Source: Bacteroidales bacterium M7 | GTDB taxonomy: Bacteria; Bacteroidota; Bacteroidia; Bacteroidales; Muribaculaceae | Reading direction: 5' to 3' | NCBI GenBank assembly: GCA_001689515.1 | Contig: LUJR01000009.1 | Location: 1-64,000 of the forward strand | DNA length: 64,000 nt | Program-made: the position numbers and the translations under genes | The notes under the pieces: model-generated | What the model was told of the DNA's origin: nothing | Seen by the model: only the letters and a program-made list of their open reading frames with translations | Databases searched by the model: none | Shown: positions 47,339-57,110 of the stretch, piece by piece | Layout of the letters: the number at the start of each line of letters is the position of its first letter | Position numbering within the stretch: position 1 is the first letter of the stretch

Positions 47339-47554
47339 ATGAACAACGCTACTAAATTTCGCATGGCTTGCATAGTGCTCCTTTGGATTGCCCTGTGCTA
47401 TCTCGTGGTTACATCGCGTCCGTTTACATTCATGACCCTGTTTGTCATTGTGGCATCAGGCATCATAGTTTTCGTGCCTCTGTATAAGAAGCATGTCAGG
47501 GGCAAAAGCAACAATACCGACGAAAAGCACAACAAAGGCAATGGTAGAGCTTAA
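47339..47554 (+). CDS. Small membrane protein upstream of dxs
   Basis: A 71-residue protein with two hydrophobic segments (about 9-25, [15 protein letters not shown], and about 30-49, [18 protein letters not shown]) and a basic, hydrophilic tail. It overlaps the dxs start by 14 bases, so it is expressed with dxs. I do not recognise a family; small two-helix proteins are common heads of Bacteroidales operons. The consensus promoter just upstream supports it being real. Confidence 0.65.
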   Translation: MNNATKFRMACIVLLWIALCYLVVTSRPFTFMTLFVIVASGIIVFVPLYKKHVRGKSNNTDEKHNKGNGRA

Positions 47555-49454
47555 CGAAAGTGACTATCCTATATTAAGCAAGATCCAGTCTCCGTCGGAT
47601 CTGCGCAAGCTCGACATCGAAGGGCTTAAACAGGTGTGTGCCGACATGCGTAAATTCCTGATAAGCGAATTGTCACATAATCCAGGACATTTCGCGAGCA
47701 GTATGGGAGCCATGGAGCTGACGGTAGCACTGCATTACGTGTTTGACACTCCTGACGACCGCATTGTATGGGACGTGGGGCATCAGGCTTATCCCCACAA
47801 GCTCCTGACGGGTCGCGCCCGTCAGTTTGATACCAACCGCCGTCTCGGTGGACTCAGCGGATTTCCCAACCCTGCTGAAAGTGAATATGATACTTTCACT
47901 GCCGGACATGCGTCCAATTCCATCTCTGCAGCTCTCGGTATGTCTGTCGCCTCGGCTCTCAAAGGTGAACCGCAACGTCATGTCGTGGCAGTCATCGGTG
48001 ACGCTTCGATAGGTGGAGGACTCGCATTCGAGGGACTTAACAATGCGGCTAACTCGGCAAGTAATCTGCTTATCATCCTCAACGACAATGATATGTCGAT
48101 TGACCGCAATGTCGGATCGCTCAACCGTTACCTCACCAAATTCAACACTTCCAAGAAGTACAATAATATACGCTACAAAGCCTATAAGTTGCTCCGGCGC
48201 ATGGGGCTCATAAGCCGTAAATCAAGTAGCCGGATACTCAGGTTTAACAACAGCATCAAATCGCTGCTCGGAGGCGAGCAGAATATATTCGAGGGGCTGA
48301 ACATACGTTATTTCGGTCCGTTTGACGGTCATGACATCGAGCGTATGATCAGAGTGCTGACTGATATCAAGGATATGAAGGGTCCCAAGCTGCTCCATCT
48401 GCGCACGGTCAAAGGGAAAGGTTTTGCGCCTGCGGAGCGCGACCCTGCCACTTGGCATGCTCCGGGGAAGTTTGACCCGGTAACCGGTGAGCGTCCTGCA
48501 CCAGCGCCAGGACCGCATCCATTGAAATATCAGGATGTGTTCGGTAACACTCTTGTAGAGCTTGCCAGAGGCAACGACAAGATAGTCGGCATCACGGCAG
48601 CGATGCCATCAGGCACTTCTGTGAGCAAGTTACAGGAAGTATTTCCCGATCGCACCTTTGATGTCGGCATCTCCGAGGGACATGCCGTCACATTCAGCGG
48701 CGGACTTGCCAAGGAGGGTCTGCATCCATTCTGTGCCATCTACAGCTCTTTCTTGCAGCGCGGATATGATCATATCATCCACGATGTGGCTATCCAGCAT
48801 CTGCCTGTGACGTTCTGTATAGACCGTGCAGGTCTGGTAGGGGAGGACGGTGTCACACATCATGGATTATATGATATAGCATATATGCGCACTATCCCCG
48901 GCATGGTGGTGTCAGCTCCACGTGACGAGCATATGCTTCGCCGGTTGATGTACACTGCGTCGCTTCATGACGGACCTTTTTCCATCCGCTATCCCCGCGG
49001 GGCGGGAAAGATGACCGATTGGGAGTGCGATCTCAAGCAGATACCTATTGGTTGTGGCGAAAAACTCGCTGAGGGCAGTCAATGTGCCATACTCGCCATA
49101 GGTCCGCTGGCTTTGCGCGCATCGGAGGTTGCAGCGAACCTTCGTGACAAGGGTATATCGGTAGCTGTCTATGACATGATTTTTGCCAAGCCACTTGATG
49201 AGGACATACTCCGACAGGTCGGTGACATGAAAGTTCCGATTGTCACCCTTGAGGACGGCACCAAAGCCGGAGGTATGGGCAGTGCGGTGGCTGAGTGGAT
49301 GTGTGCCAATGGCTACCATCCATCCATCACGATGCTCGGCGCACCTGACCGCTTTATCGCCCATGGCACGGTGGCGCAGCTCCATGAAATAGTCGGCATA
49401 GATTCGCGCTCGATTGAGGATGCTGTGACTAAGGCTGTGACGGCTGGTAAGTGA
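47541..49454 (+). CDS. dxs: 1-deoxy-D-xylulose-5-phosphate synthase
   Basis: A 637-residue thiamine-diphosphate enzyme of the MEP isoprenoid pathway, joining pyruvate and glyceraldehyde-3-phosphate. Visible are the N-terminal [23 protein letters not shown], the ThDP/Mg site [17 protein letters not shown] (Asp154) with NDNDMSID, and the transketolase pyrimidine domain [18 protein letters not shown]. The start at 47,541 gives the normal N-terminus; an earlier in-frame start inside the small membrane gene is less likely. trkA follows after 26 bases. Confidence 0.97.
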   Translation: MVELNESDYPILSKIQSPSDLRKLDIEGLKQVCADMRKFLISELSHNPGHFASSMGAMELTVALHYVFDTPDDRIVWDVGHQAYPHKLLTGRARQFDTNRRLGGLSGFPNPAESEYDTFTAGHASNSISAALGMSVASALKGEPQRHVVAVIGDASIGGGLAFEGLNNAANSASNLLIILNDNDMSIDRNVGSLNRYLTKFNTSKKYNNIRYKAYKLLRRMGLISRKSSSRILRFNNSIKSLLGGEQNIFEGLNIRYFGPFDGHDIERMIRVLTDIKDMKGPKLLHLRTVKGKGFAPAERDPATWHAPGKFDPVTGERPAPAPGPHPLKYQDVFGNTLVELARGNDKIVGITAAMPSGTSVSKLQEVFPDRTFDVGISEGHAVTFSGGLAKEGLHPFCAIYSSFLQRGYDHIIHDVAIQHLPVTFCIDRAGLVGEDGVTHHGLYDIAYMRTIPGMVVSAPRDEHMLRRLMYTASLHDGPFSIRYPRGAGKMTDWECDLKQIPIGCGEKLAEGSQCAILAIGPLALRASEVAANLRDKGISVAVYDMIFAKPLDEDILRQVGDMKVPIVTLEDGTKAGGMGSAVAEWMCANGYHPSITMLGAPDRFIAHGTVAQLHEIVGIDSRSIEDAVTKAVTAGK

Positions 49455-49480
49455 TATAATCTATAGAAACAGTAAGAATT

Positions 49481-50815
49481 ATGAAGATAATAATAGCCGG
49501 AGCCGGTGAGGTGGGTACTCATCTTGCCAAGATGCTGTCAAGCGAAGACCAGGATATAATGGTCATCGACAAGGATGCCGCGAAACTTGAGATTCTTGAT
49601 GCCAATTATAATCTCATGACCCATAAGGGCAGTCCCATATCGTTTGATGCACAGCGTGAGAGCGGTGTGGTCGGTTGCGACCTGTTCATAGCTGTGACCC
49701 CGTCCGAGACCGAAAACATACTTGCGTGCCAGATAGCCAAGAAGCTCGGGGCTGGACGCACGGTGGCTCGCATAGACAACTACGAGTATCTCCGGGAGAA
49801 AAACCGTGGTTTCTTTGATGACCGTGGTGTGGATTTCCTCATCTATCCTGAATTGCTTGCTGCCCATGAGATAATGACCGCCCTGGAGCGTTCGTGGGCG
49901 CGTCACTGGTTTGAGCTTCACGACGGCCAGCTCATACTTATCGGGGTGAAGATACGTGATAATGCTCCCCTGACGGGTAAGAAGCTGCGAGACCTGACCG
50001 GAACTATCCATAACGTGCATGTGGCAGCTATCAAGCGCAATCATGAGACCATCATCCCTCGAGGAGATGACGATATAGAGGCTGGCGACATAATATATTT
50101 CACCACCACCAAGGATCATGTCAAGGACATACGCGAGATGTGCGGCAAGAAAGACAGTGTGATCCGTCGCGTGCTCGTAATGGGCGGCAGCCGCATCGCC
50201 ATGCGTTTTGCCAATCTGGCTGTCGACAAGTTCAAGATCAAGGTTATAGAGATTGACCGTCAACGCTGCGATAAGGTGGCTGAGAAGTGCGAAAACGTGC
50301 GCGTGGTCTATGGCGATGCCCGTGACATTGAAACGCTCCGCGATCAGGGCATACAGGATTTCGATGCATTTGTGGCTCTTACTGACAGCTCGGAGGCTAA
50401 TATCCTTACCTGTCTGTCTGCAAAGGAATTAGGCGTAGAGAAAACGATAGCCGAGGTAGAGGACATACAGTTTATATCTCAGGCTGAAAATCTCAACATC
50501 GGCACGATTATCAATAAGAAACTCATAGCTTCGAGCAAAATATTTCAGATATTGCTTGATGCAGATACTGACACAGCCAAATGCCTCGCGTTGGCAGATG
50601 CGGAGGTCGCAGAGTTGGAAGTGCACAAGGGCGCGAAGGTAGTCGGCACTCCGGTCTACAAACTGAAGCTGCCTCGGGATATCACTTTTGCCGGCATGAT
50701 ACGTGACGGTCGCGGTATGCTTATTTCGGGTCAGACGGAGTTGCAGCCAGGTGACCATGTATTGGTATTCACATTGGGTGGCGCAATCCATAAGCTTGAC
50801 AAATTGTTTTATTGA
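49481..50815 (+). CDS. trkA: Trk potassium transporter peripheral subunit TrkA
   Basis: A 444-residue cytoplasmic regulator with two RCK-type halves. First nucleotide-binding site IIIAGAGEVGTHLAKML (GAGEVG at 7-12) with acidic VIDKD; second VLVMGGSRIAMRFANLA with VIEIDRQ. Each half ends in a TrkA-C domain. It binds NAD(H) or adenine nucleotides and gates the TrkH channel encoded four bases downstream. Length and both Rossmann motifs are complete. Confidence 0.96.
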   Translation: MKIIIAGAGEVGTHLAKMLSSEDQDIMVIDKDAAKLEILDANYNLMTHKGSPISFDAQRESGVVGCDLFIAVTPSETENILACQIAKKLGAGRTVARIDNYEYLREKNRGFFDDRGVDFLIYPELLAAHEIMTALERSWARHWFELHDGQLILIGVKIRDNAPLTGKKLRDLTGTIHNVHVAAIKRNHETIIPRGDDDIEAGDIIYFTTTKDHVKDIREMCGKKDSVIRRVLVMGGSRIAMRFANLAVDKFKIKVIEIDRQRCDKVAEKCENVRVVYGDARDIETLRDQGIQDFDAFVALTDSSEANILTCLSAKELGVEKTIAEVEDIQFISQAENLNIGTIINKKLIASSKIFQILLDADTDTAKCLALADAEVAELEVHKGAKVVGTPVYKLKLPRDITFAGMIRDGRGMLISGQTELQPGDHVLVFTLGGAIHKLDKLFY

Positions 50816-50818
50816 CAG

Positions 50819-52321
50819 ATGGCATTTATCAAGCCCTTTCATCTTGGCATAAAGGCACCTGTAGTCAATATTTCCGCAGTCTGCCGTCTGCTCGGTTGGC
50901 TGTTGCTGATTGAGGCTGCATTCATGTTGATACCTCTGGCGGCATCTTTGATCTATGGTGAAAATGATGCTATGGCGTTTGTCGAATCGATTGCCATCAC
51001 AGCTGGAGCTGGGCTGATAGCGATACTGTGTTTCCGTCCGCGTCTGGCAAATATGGGCAAGCGTGAGGGATTTTTGCTTACGGCTCTTGTGTGGGTGGTG
51101 TTCTCGGCGTTCGGCATGTTGCCGCTGCTGATAGGACCGACACCTCTTACGGTCTGCGAAGGTTTCTTTGAAGCGATGTCAGGTTTCACCACTACCGGGG
51201 CTACTGTTATCAGCCAGGTTTCGACACTCACCCACGGCATACAGATATGGCGATGTCTAATGCAGTGGCTTGGCGGTATGGGTATCATCATGTTTACGCT
51301 TGCTGTGCTGCCGAAGTTCAACCATTCGGGCGGCTTGATGATGTTCAATGCCGAGGTGACGGGCATAACCCACGATAAGATTTCGCCCCGTATATCCCAG
51401 ACTGCCAAGACGCTGTGGATGATATACCTGATTTTGACAGCAGTTCTTATATTCCTGTTGTGGCTCGGACCGATGAACCTGTTCGAGAGTATCTGCCACG
51501 CTATGAGCACTATCTCTACAGGTGGTTATTCGACGAGCGACGGCAGCATCGGCACATGGGATGACTCGTATTACACTAAAATCGTCATAACCATCTTCAT
51601 GTTTATCGGCGGTATCAATTTCGGACTGCTGTTTGCCACCGTGCATGGGGGAGGATTGCGCACGCTTTGGCGCAATGATATATTCCGCACATATGTCTAT
51701 GTGGTGCTGGGCATGTTTGTGCTGTTCGATATAGCAATCATAGTCCGCGACCAGTTTCATGACATTCAGGATATAACCATCGAACCGATATTTCAGATAG
51801 TTTCAACCATCACTTCCACTGGATACACGGTCACAAATTTTGAAAACTGGGGTACAACCGTGCTGGTGCTGGTGTTTCTGCTCATGTTCACTGGTGCTTG
51901 TGCTGGCAGCACTACGGGTGGTGCCAAGCTTGACCGTATCCGTTGTGTGATAGTAGCCACATGGCATCAGTTGCGTCAGGTGGTCAATCCCAACGAGGTA
52001 TATGCGGTGCGTGTCAACGGACGCTTGATCAACCGCACCATCATCAGCAAGATTATGGCATTCATGGTGATATATATGGTCACCATATTTATCAGCGCTC
52101 TGCTACTAACAGGTATGCATGTGCCTCTGGTAGATGCCTTCTTCTCTACATTCTCCTGTATGGGTAACAATGGTCTTGGAGCAGGCATTACCGGCTATGG
52201 CAGCAGTTATGATATAATCCCTGATGCAGGCAAATGGGTGCTGTCTATAGTGATGCTTATTGGACGTCTGGAGATTTTCACCATCTTCGTGCTCTTTGTT
52301 CCGGAGTTCTGGAGGAAGTAA
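50819..52321 (+). CDS. trkH: Trk potassium transporter membrane subunit TrkH
   Basis: A 500-residue membrane protein with about ten hydrophobic segments. The selectivity-filter loops are visible as FEAMSGFTTTGATV, CHAMSTISTGGYSTSDG, IVSTITSTGYTV and FSCMGNNGLGAG, each with the conserved Gly. GSTTGGAKLDRI fits the internal hydrophilic stretch. It imports K+ with TrkA. It is the last gene of the operon and is followed by a strong hairpin. Confidence 0.96.
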   Translation: MAFIKPFHLGIKAPVVNISAVCRLLGWLLLIEAAFMLIPLAASLIYGENDAMAFVESIAITAGAGLIAILCFRPRLANMGKREGFLLTALVWVVFSAFGMLPLLIGPTPLTVCEGFFEAMSGFTTTGATVISQVSTLTHGIQIWRCLMQWLGGMGIIMFTLAVLPKFNHSGGLMMFNAEVTGITHDKISPRISQTAKTLWMIYLILTAVLIFLLWLGPMNLFESICHAMSTISTGGYSTSDGSIGTWDDSYYTKIVITIFMFIGGINFGLLFATVHGGGLRTLWRNDIFRTYVYVVLGMFVLFDIAIIVRDQFHDIQDITIEPIFQIVSTITSTGYTVTNFENWGTTVLVLVFLLMFTGACAGSTTGGAKLDRIRCVIVATWHQLRQVVNPNEVYAVRVNGRLINRTIISKIMAFMVIYMVTIFISALLLTGMHVPLVDAFFSTFSCMGNNGLGAGITGYGSSYDIIPDAGKWVLSIVMLIGRLEIFTIFVLFVPEFWRK

Positions 52322-52324
52322 ACG

Positions 52325-52362
52325 ATAAGAGCGCGGCATCCTTGGTAGAGCCGCGCTCTTAT
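52325..52362 (+). terminator. Terminator after trkH
   Basis: ATAAGAGCGCGGC (52,325-52,337) and GCCGCGCTCTTAT (52,350-52,362) form a perfect 13-base stem with a 12-base loop, directly after the trkH stop and followed by ATTAAAT. Confidence 0.92.
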
Positions 52363-52365
52363 ATT

Positions 52366-52437
52366 AAATCTTATAAAACTTATAAATCTTATAAATCTTA
52401 TAAAACTTATAAATCTTATAAATCTTATAAGACTTTC
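52366..52437. repeat. Tandem 9-base repeat (AAATCTTAT)
   Basis: Seven 9-base units plus one degenerate unit run in the order X Y X X Y X X, where X is AAATCTTAT and Y is AAAACTTAT, so there is a higher-order pattern of about 27 bases. It fills the space between the trkH terminator and the end of the leftward stomatin gene. Such arrays vary in copy number between strains. Confidence 0.9.
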
Positions 52438-52446
52438 TATCCTATG

Positions 52447-53427
52447 TTACTTGTTGAATAGCTGCTTGATGGAGCCGAGCGAGCCGAGTACGCCGGAGGC
52501 TTCGTAGGGGATGAAGACAGTCTTGTCGTTTTTGCCCTTGGTCATCTGTTCGAGAGCTTCGATATACTTTGTTGCGAGGAGGTAGGTGGCAGGGTCGGTG
52601 TTTGACTGGCGGATGCTCTCGGTTATGCGGCGTATTGCTTCTGCCTCGCCTTCAGCCTGGAGCACTTTGGCGCGTGATTCGCCCTCGGCTTTGAGGATTT
52701 CAGCCTGTTTGGCAGCCTCGGCGCGGTTGATCTGTGACTCCTTTTCGCCCTCGGAGCGGAGGATGAGCGATTTCTTCTCGCCCTCGGCGTTGAGGATATC
52801 GGCACGGCGGTTACGCTCTGCCTGCATCTGCTTTTCCATGGCTATGCGCACGCTCTCGGGAGGGGTGATGTCCTGAAGCTCGACACGGTTGACCTTCACG
52901 CCCCACTTGTTGGTGGCATCGTCAAGGATGGCTTGGAGGCGTGTGTTGATGGTGTCGCGCGAGGTGAGGGTCTCGTCAAGTTCGAGTTCGCCGATGACGT
53001 TACGCAGCGATGTCTGTGTCAGTTTCTCGATGGCGTTGGGGAGGTTGTCGATTTCGTAGACTGATTTCTTCGGGTCTACGATCTGGAAGTAAATGAGTGC
53101 GTTGATTTCGGTCATCACGTTGTCGCGGGTGATTACCTGCTGTGAGGGAAAATCGTAGACCTGTTCGCGAAGGTCGATAGACGATGACTGCGACATGCGC
53201 ACGATGGTGCGTCCGCCTACTGCCGTCTCGATGCGGCGCGTGTACACCACTTTGGGTTTGTCGATAAATGGCCAGATGATGTTGAGCCCTGGACCGAGAA
53301 CTGAATGGAAGCGTCCGAGACGCTCGATGACTTTGGTTTCGCTCTGTGGCACCACTTTGACGCCGGCAGATACGATGATGATAGCGGCAACGATGAGAGC
53401 CACTGCGAGGATTAATGTTCCTGACAT
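52447..53427 (-). CDS. SPFH/stomatin-like membrane protein
   Basis: A 326-residue stomatin-type protein: one N-terminal hydrophobic anchor (LILAVALIVAAIIIV), the SPFH domain (VVPQSETKVIERLGRFHSVLGPGLNIIWPFID, VITRDNVMTEINALIYFQIVD, ELDETLTSRDTIN), then a long charged coiled coil of AEGE/SEGE repeats. It has the slipin/paraslipin layout. With the NfeD protein encoded just upstream it forms the widespread NfeD-stomatin pair, thought to organise membrane microdomains. The two genes are 46 bases apart in one transcript. Confidence 0.93.
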   Translation of the reverse strand: MSGTLILAVALIVAAIIIVSAGVKVVPQSETKVIERLGRFHSVLGPGLNIIWPFIDKPKVVYTRRIETAVGGRTIVRMSQSSSIDLREQVYDFPSQQVITRDNVMTEINALIYFQIVDPKKSVYEIDNLPNAIEKLTQTSLRNVIGELELDETLTSRDTINTRLQAILDDATNKWGVKVNRVELQDITPPESVRIAMEKQMQAERNRRADILNAEGEKKSLILRSEGEKESQINRAEAAKQAEILKAEGESRAKVLQAEGEAEAIRRITESIRQSNTDPATYLLATKYIEALEQMTKGKNDKTVFIPYEASGVLGSLGSIKQLFNK

Positions 53428-53473
53428 GTCTGTGTGATTAATGTATGTGGAAATGAAAAATGAGTTTGGCTTG

Positions 53474-53914
53474 TCACTCTGCAGGTATCACCTTGAGGAT
53501 GATGCTGTCATAACCGACCACCTTGACCTCGGTGCCGACGGTCACAGGCACTGCGCATTGAGCCTGCCAGTTATCACCGTCAAGCTTCACACGTCCTAAC
53601 CCTTGGGCTGGTATGTCCACTATGACTCTGGCGTTGCGTCCGATAAGGGCGTCCATGTTGCTGACGCCTCCATGGTCTGCTGCAAGTTTCCTCCGCTCTA
53701 TTCTGCGCTTGAAGAAGGGGATGAAGCATACGAAGCCGACGATAGTGCCTATGGCGAGCCATACAAGCTGCCATACGACCGATGCGCCGCACAGCTCGGC
53801 TATCATGGCTGCGATGCAGCCGATGGCGAGGCAGAATGCCGAAATCCATTGTGTCAGCAGCTCGACTATCACGAGTGCCGCGGCAAATATCAGCCATATG
53901 ATCCAAACTTCCAT
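53474..53914 (-). CDS. NfeD-like membrane protein with OB-fold domain
   Basis: A 146-residue protein with about three hydrophobic segments in the first 70 residues (VWIIWLIFAAALVIVELLT, FCLAIGCIAAMIAEL, LVWLAIGTIVGFVCFIPFF) and a soluble OB-fold-like C-terminus (LIGRNARVIVDIPAQGLGRVKLDGDNWQAQ). That is the short NfeD form, a partner of stomatins. It heads the two-gene operon and has a consensus promoter at 53,966-53,997. Confidence 0.92.
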   Translation of the reverse strand: MEVWIIWLIFAAALVIVELLTQWISAFCLAIGCIAAMIAELCGASVVWQLVWLAIGTIVGFVCFIPFFKRRIERRKLAADHGGVSNMDALIGRNARVIVDIPAQGLGRVKLDGDNWQAQCAVPVTVGTEVKVVGYDSIILKVIPAE

Positions 53915-53965
53915 AGTGTATCGGATTGTCAGTTAATGATTGGTTATTAATTGATGTTTGATATC

Positions 53966-54090
53966 CAAATTTAGCGATTTTCATTCAAATATCCAAACAG
54001 TGGCAATGCCATAAGATAGATTCAGTAGAAAACTTTTTCAATTTAAGGTGAGGGAAATGTTTTATTAAGTTGGTTATTTTCTTAACTTTG
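53966..54090. promoter_or_regulatory. Divergent promoters for the NfeD-stomatin pair and sppA
   Basis: Leftward: TTTG (53,997-53,994), 20 bases, TAAATTTG (53,973-53,966), 52 bases before the NfeD ATG. Rightward: TAACTTTG (54,083-54,090) with a poor -33, 40 bases before the sppA ATG at 54,130. The rightward box rules out the earlier in-frame start at 54,070. Confidence 0.75.
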
Positions 54091-54129
54091 CAGATAACCA
54101 ACTTGATAACACATCATCTGACTGATATA

Positions 54130-55908
54130 ATGAGAAAATTTTTCATCGCATTTCTGGGTTCGATGGCTGCTCTTTGGATCACAGGAATACTCGTAGTGCT
54201 GGGCACTGTGGTGCTCGTGATTGCCGTAAGCTCCTCGTCGGTTTCCGAAGAATATGCCAATATGGAGACCAAGGACCACTCGGTGCTGCATCTGAGCCTT
54301 GACATGTCGATTGTCGAGCATAACAGCGACCGTCCTTCGCTTCAGGATTTCATCATGGACGATATCAAGACGCCGTTACCCCTTGCCAAGGCAATCAAAG
54401 CCATAGAAGAGGCTGCCAAGGACAAGCATATCGACGGCATGTTTATTGAAGCCAAGAGCGGAGGTTTCGGCGCCGCTCAGGCTGACGCGCTGATCCGTGC
54501 CATCAAGAAGTTCAAGAAATCGGGCAAGTGGGTATATGCCTATGGCGATGCCTACTCGCAGAGCGAATACTATATAGCTTCCGTTGCCGACAGCATATTC
54601 CTTAACCCTATTGGCATGGTCGACATCCACGGTCTCGGCACCGGCGGCATGTATTTCAAGGATTTCCTTGACAAGACAGGCGTGTCGTTCACAGTAGTGA
54701 AAGTCGGCACATACAAGAGCGCGGTGGAGCCGTTCCTGCTCAACGGCATGAGCGAAGCCGCCCGTCAGCAGGATGCCAAATTCCTTGGGACGATGTGGAG
54801 CTACATGACCAAAAACATAGGGGATAACCGCGCTGTGACACCCTTGAAAGTCAACCAGTGGGCTGACTCGATGCTTGCATTCCAGGATCCGCAGTATCTT
54901 GTGCGTGAGAAGGTGGTGGACCGTCTGGCTTATCGTCACGAGGTCAATCAGCTCCTTGCCGATCTGACCGACTGCGATGAACCTGATGACATACAGCTGC
55001 TTGATGTCAAGCAGTATGCTGCCACCAAGGCGGTGCTTGCCGAGACTAAACCCAAGAAGAAGCATGTGGCAGTGCTTTATGCCGAGGGCGAGATTTCGGA
55101 TGACGGCACTTCCGGCATATCAGCAGAGCGGATGGTGCCGGAGATAGAGGCTCTGATGAACAATGACGATGTGGCAGGTCTGATACTCCGTGTCAACTCT
55201 CCCGGCGGAAGCGCATTTGCTTCGGAGCAGATATGGGAGGCTCTTGACCAGTTCAAGAAGGTCACCGGTAAGCCGTTCTATGTATCTATGAGCAATTATG
55301 CCGCATCGGGCGGTTACTACATATCATGCGGTGCTGACAAGATTTATGCCGAACCGCTGACTCTCACCGGCAGCATAGGCATCTTCGGTCTCATACCCAA
55401 CGTGTCGGGTCTGATGAATGACAAACTCGGCATACACTATGACCAATATATGACAAACCCCCAGGGTGAGCTTATCAATGTGTTCCAGAAACCGTCCACC
55501 CGTTCGGTGGCTGCATTGCAGCGTTCGGTTGACCGCGGTTACGCCCTTTTCACGAAGCGGTGTGCCGAGGGTCGCAAGATGCCTTTGGCTAAGTTGCAGG
55601 CTATCGCCGAGGGGCGTGTATGGGATGGCATGACCGCTCTGAAAATCGGTCTTGTAGACAAGCTCGGCGGTCTGGATGCTGCTGTGGCTGACATGACCAA
55701 GCAGCTCGGCATGAAGCGCACGGAGGTGATGGCATATCCCAAGTCGGAATATGATTTCATCTATGATCTGCTGCTGATGCGCAATGCCATAGAGGAACGC
55801 ATCACCATGCACCAGCTCGGAGCGGCATATCCTGTGTGGAAGCAGGTGCAGCAGCTCTCGGAGATGGAGCCGATGCAGACACGTACCATGACCGTCATGG
55901 ACTTCTGA
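54130..55908 (+). CDS. sppA: Signal peptide peptidase SppA, long (67K) type
   Basis: A 592-residue membrane-anchored serine protease with two S49 domains. N-terminal anchor about 3-35 (FFIAFLGSMAALWITGILVVLG). The catalytic pair is Lys196 in GTYKSAVEPF and Ser393 in NYAASGGYYIS, spaced 197 residues, close to the 200 of E. coli SppA (K209/S409). It digests cleaved signal peptides in the membrane. It leads a rightward run with lpxK, punA and thiL, with short gaps. Confidence 0.96.
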   Translation: MRKFFIAFLGSMAALWITGILVVLGTVVLVIAVSSSSVSEEYANMETKDHSVLHLSLDMSIVEHNSDRPSLQDFIMDDIKTPLPLAKAIKAIEEAAKDKHIDGMFIEAKSGGFGAAQADALIRAIKKFKKSGKWVYAYGDAYSQSEYYIASVADSIFLNPIGMVDIHGLGTGGMYFKDFLDKTGVSFTVVKVGTYKSAVEPFLLNGMSEAARQQDAKFLGTMWSYMTKNIGDNRAVTPLKVNQWADSMLAFQDPQYLVREKVVDRLAYRHEVNQLLADLTDCDEPDDIQLLDVKQYAATKAVLAETKPKKKHVAVLYAEGEISDDGTSGISAERMVPEIEALMNNDDVAGLILRVNSPGGSAFASEQIWEALDQFKKVTGKPFYVSMSNYAASGGYYISCGADKIYAEPLTLTGSIGIFGLIPNVSGLMNDKLGIHYDQYMTNPQGELINVFQKPSTRSVAALQRSVDRGYALFTKRCAEGRKMPLAKLQAIAEGRVWDGMTALKIGLVDKLGGLDAAVADMTKQLGMKRTEVMAYPKSEYDFIYDLLLMRNAIEERITMHQLGAAYPVWKQVQQLSEMEPMQTRTMTVMDF

Positions 55909-55934
55909 TAATTCCTCACGCAACCTGAATCCCG

Positions 55935-57047
55935 ATGTCGAGGAGCAAGATATTAGACATGCTGTTGCTTTACCCCCTGTCGAAGATCTACGGGGCGGTG
56001 ATTACACTGCGCAACAAGATGTTTGATACGGGCATACTCAAACAGCATGAGTTTGACGTGCCGGTCATCGTCGTGGGCAATATTGCCATCGGCGGTACCG
56101 GCAAGACTCCCCACACCGAGTATCTTATCGAGGCACTACGCTATAACTATAATATCGGTGTGCTGAGCCGTGGGTACAAACGGCGCACTAAGGGATTCGT
56201 GCTGGCTACCCACCGCTCGCGTCCAGAGGATATCGGAGATGAGTCATATCAGATATTCCAGAAATATGGCGATGACATCACTGTGGCGGTGTGTGAGGAT
56301 CGTGTACGTGGCATCAGACAGCTGCTTGACATCAACAAGGACATCAATCTGCTGATACTTGATGATGCTTTCCAGCACCGATATGTCAAGCCGGCTGTGT
56401 CGGTGGTGCTCACGGAATGCAACCGCCCTGTGTTCTATGACAAACTGCTGCCATTGGGACGGCTCCGCGAACCTATGTCGGCTCTGAACCGCGCCGATGT
56501 GGTGGTGGTCACGAAGTGTACCGACGACATGAAGCCGATGGACTGCCGCATATTCAAGGAGAATCTCAACCTGTTTCCGTTTCAGAAACTGTTCTTCTCC
56601 AAATATGCCTACGGGCATCTGGTAAGCGTTTTCCCCGAGAGCGTGACATATATCCCATATCTTGACTGGCTCACTGAAAACGATTCGATACTGACGCTGA
56701 CCGGCGTGGCAAATCCGCGCCCGTTCGTACAGCATCTGCGCAATTACCGCGCCAAGGTCAAGATGCTCCGCTTCCCTGACCACCATGCTTTTACCCAGAG
56801 CGACATGACTCTGCTCAAAAAGAAATTTGAGGAACTGCCAGGTCAGCGCAAGTTCATAGTCACTACCGAAAAGGATGCCGTGCGGCTTTCCAACAACCCG
56901 TATTTCCCTCATTCGCTCAAGTCAGCCATCTTCTATCTGCCCATCAAGGTAGAGTTTATGCCACAGAACGAAGAAGAGTTTGAGCCGACCCTGCGGCAGC
57001 TTATCCGCAACATCCGTTTGGCTAAAAAAGCAAATTTTAAGGCATGA
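55935..57047 (+). CDS. lpxK: Tetraacyldisaccharide 4'-kinase
   Basis: A 370-residue LpxK: VIVVGNIAIGGTGKTPHTEYLI with the P-loop GGTGKT at 53-58, VLSRGYKRRTKGFV, and LLILDDAFQHRYVK, all hallmarks. It phosphorylates the 4' position of the lipid A precursor at the inner membrane. An alternative ATG eight codons in is possible. It lies 26 bases after sppA. With lptB elsewhere in the window it shows a standard lipopolysaccharide-bearing Gram-negative envelope. Confidence 0.96.
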   Translation: MSRSKILDMLLLYPLSKIYGAVITLRNKMFDTGILKQHEFDVPVIVVGNIAIGGTGKTPHTEYLIEALRYNYNIGVLSRGYKRRTKGFVLATHRSRPEDIGDESYQIFQKYGDDITVAVCEDRVRGIRQLLDINKDINLLILDDAFQHRYVKPAVSVVLTECNRPVFYDKLLPLGRLREPMSALNRADVVVVTKCTDDMKPMDCRIFKENLNLFPFQKLFFSKYAYGHLVSVFPESVTYIPYLDWLTENDSILTLTGVANPRPFVQHLRNYRAKVKMLRFPDHHAFTQSDMTLLKKKFEELPGQRKFIVTTEKDAVRLSNNPYFPHSLKSAIFYLPIKVEFMPQNEEEFEPTLRQLIRNIRLAKKANFKA

Positions 57048-57110
57048 CATGTCATCATGTCGCCTGTGAATTTTGTTATTACTACATATCCCCTTAAAAC
57101 AAATCTTACC

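Noticed and set aside
52234..52461. Open frame translating the 9-base repeats into Lys-Ser-Tyr-Lys-Thr units
   Set aside because: It starts inside trkH in another frame, passes through the trkH terminator, and simply reads the AT-rich repeat.
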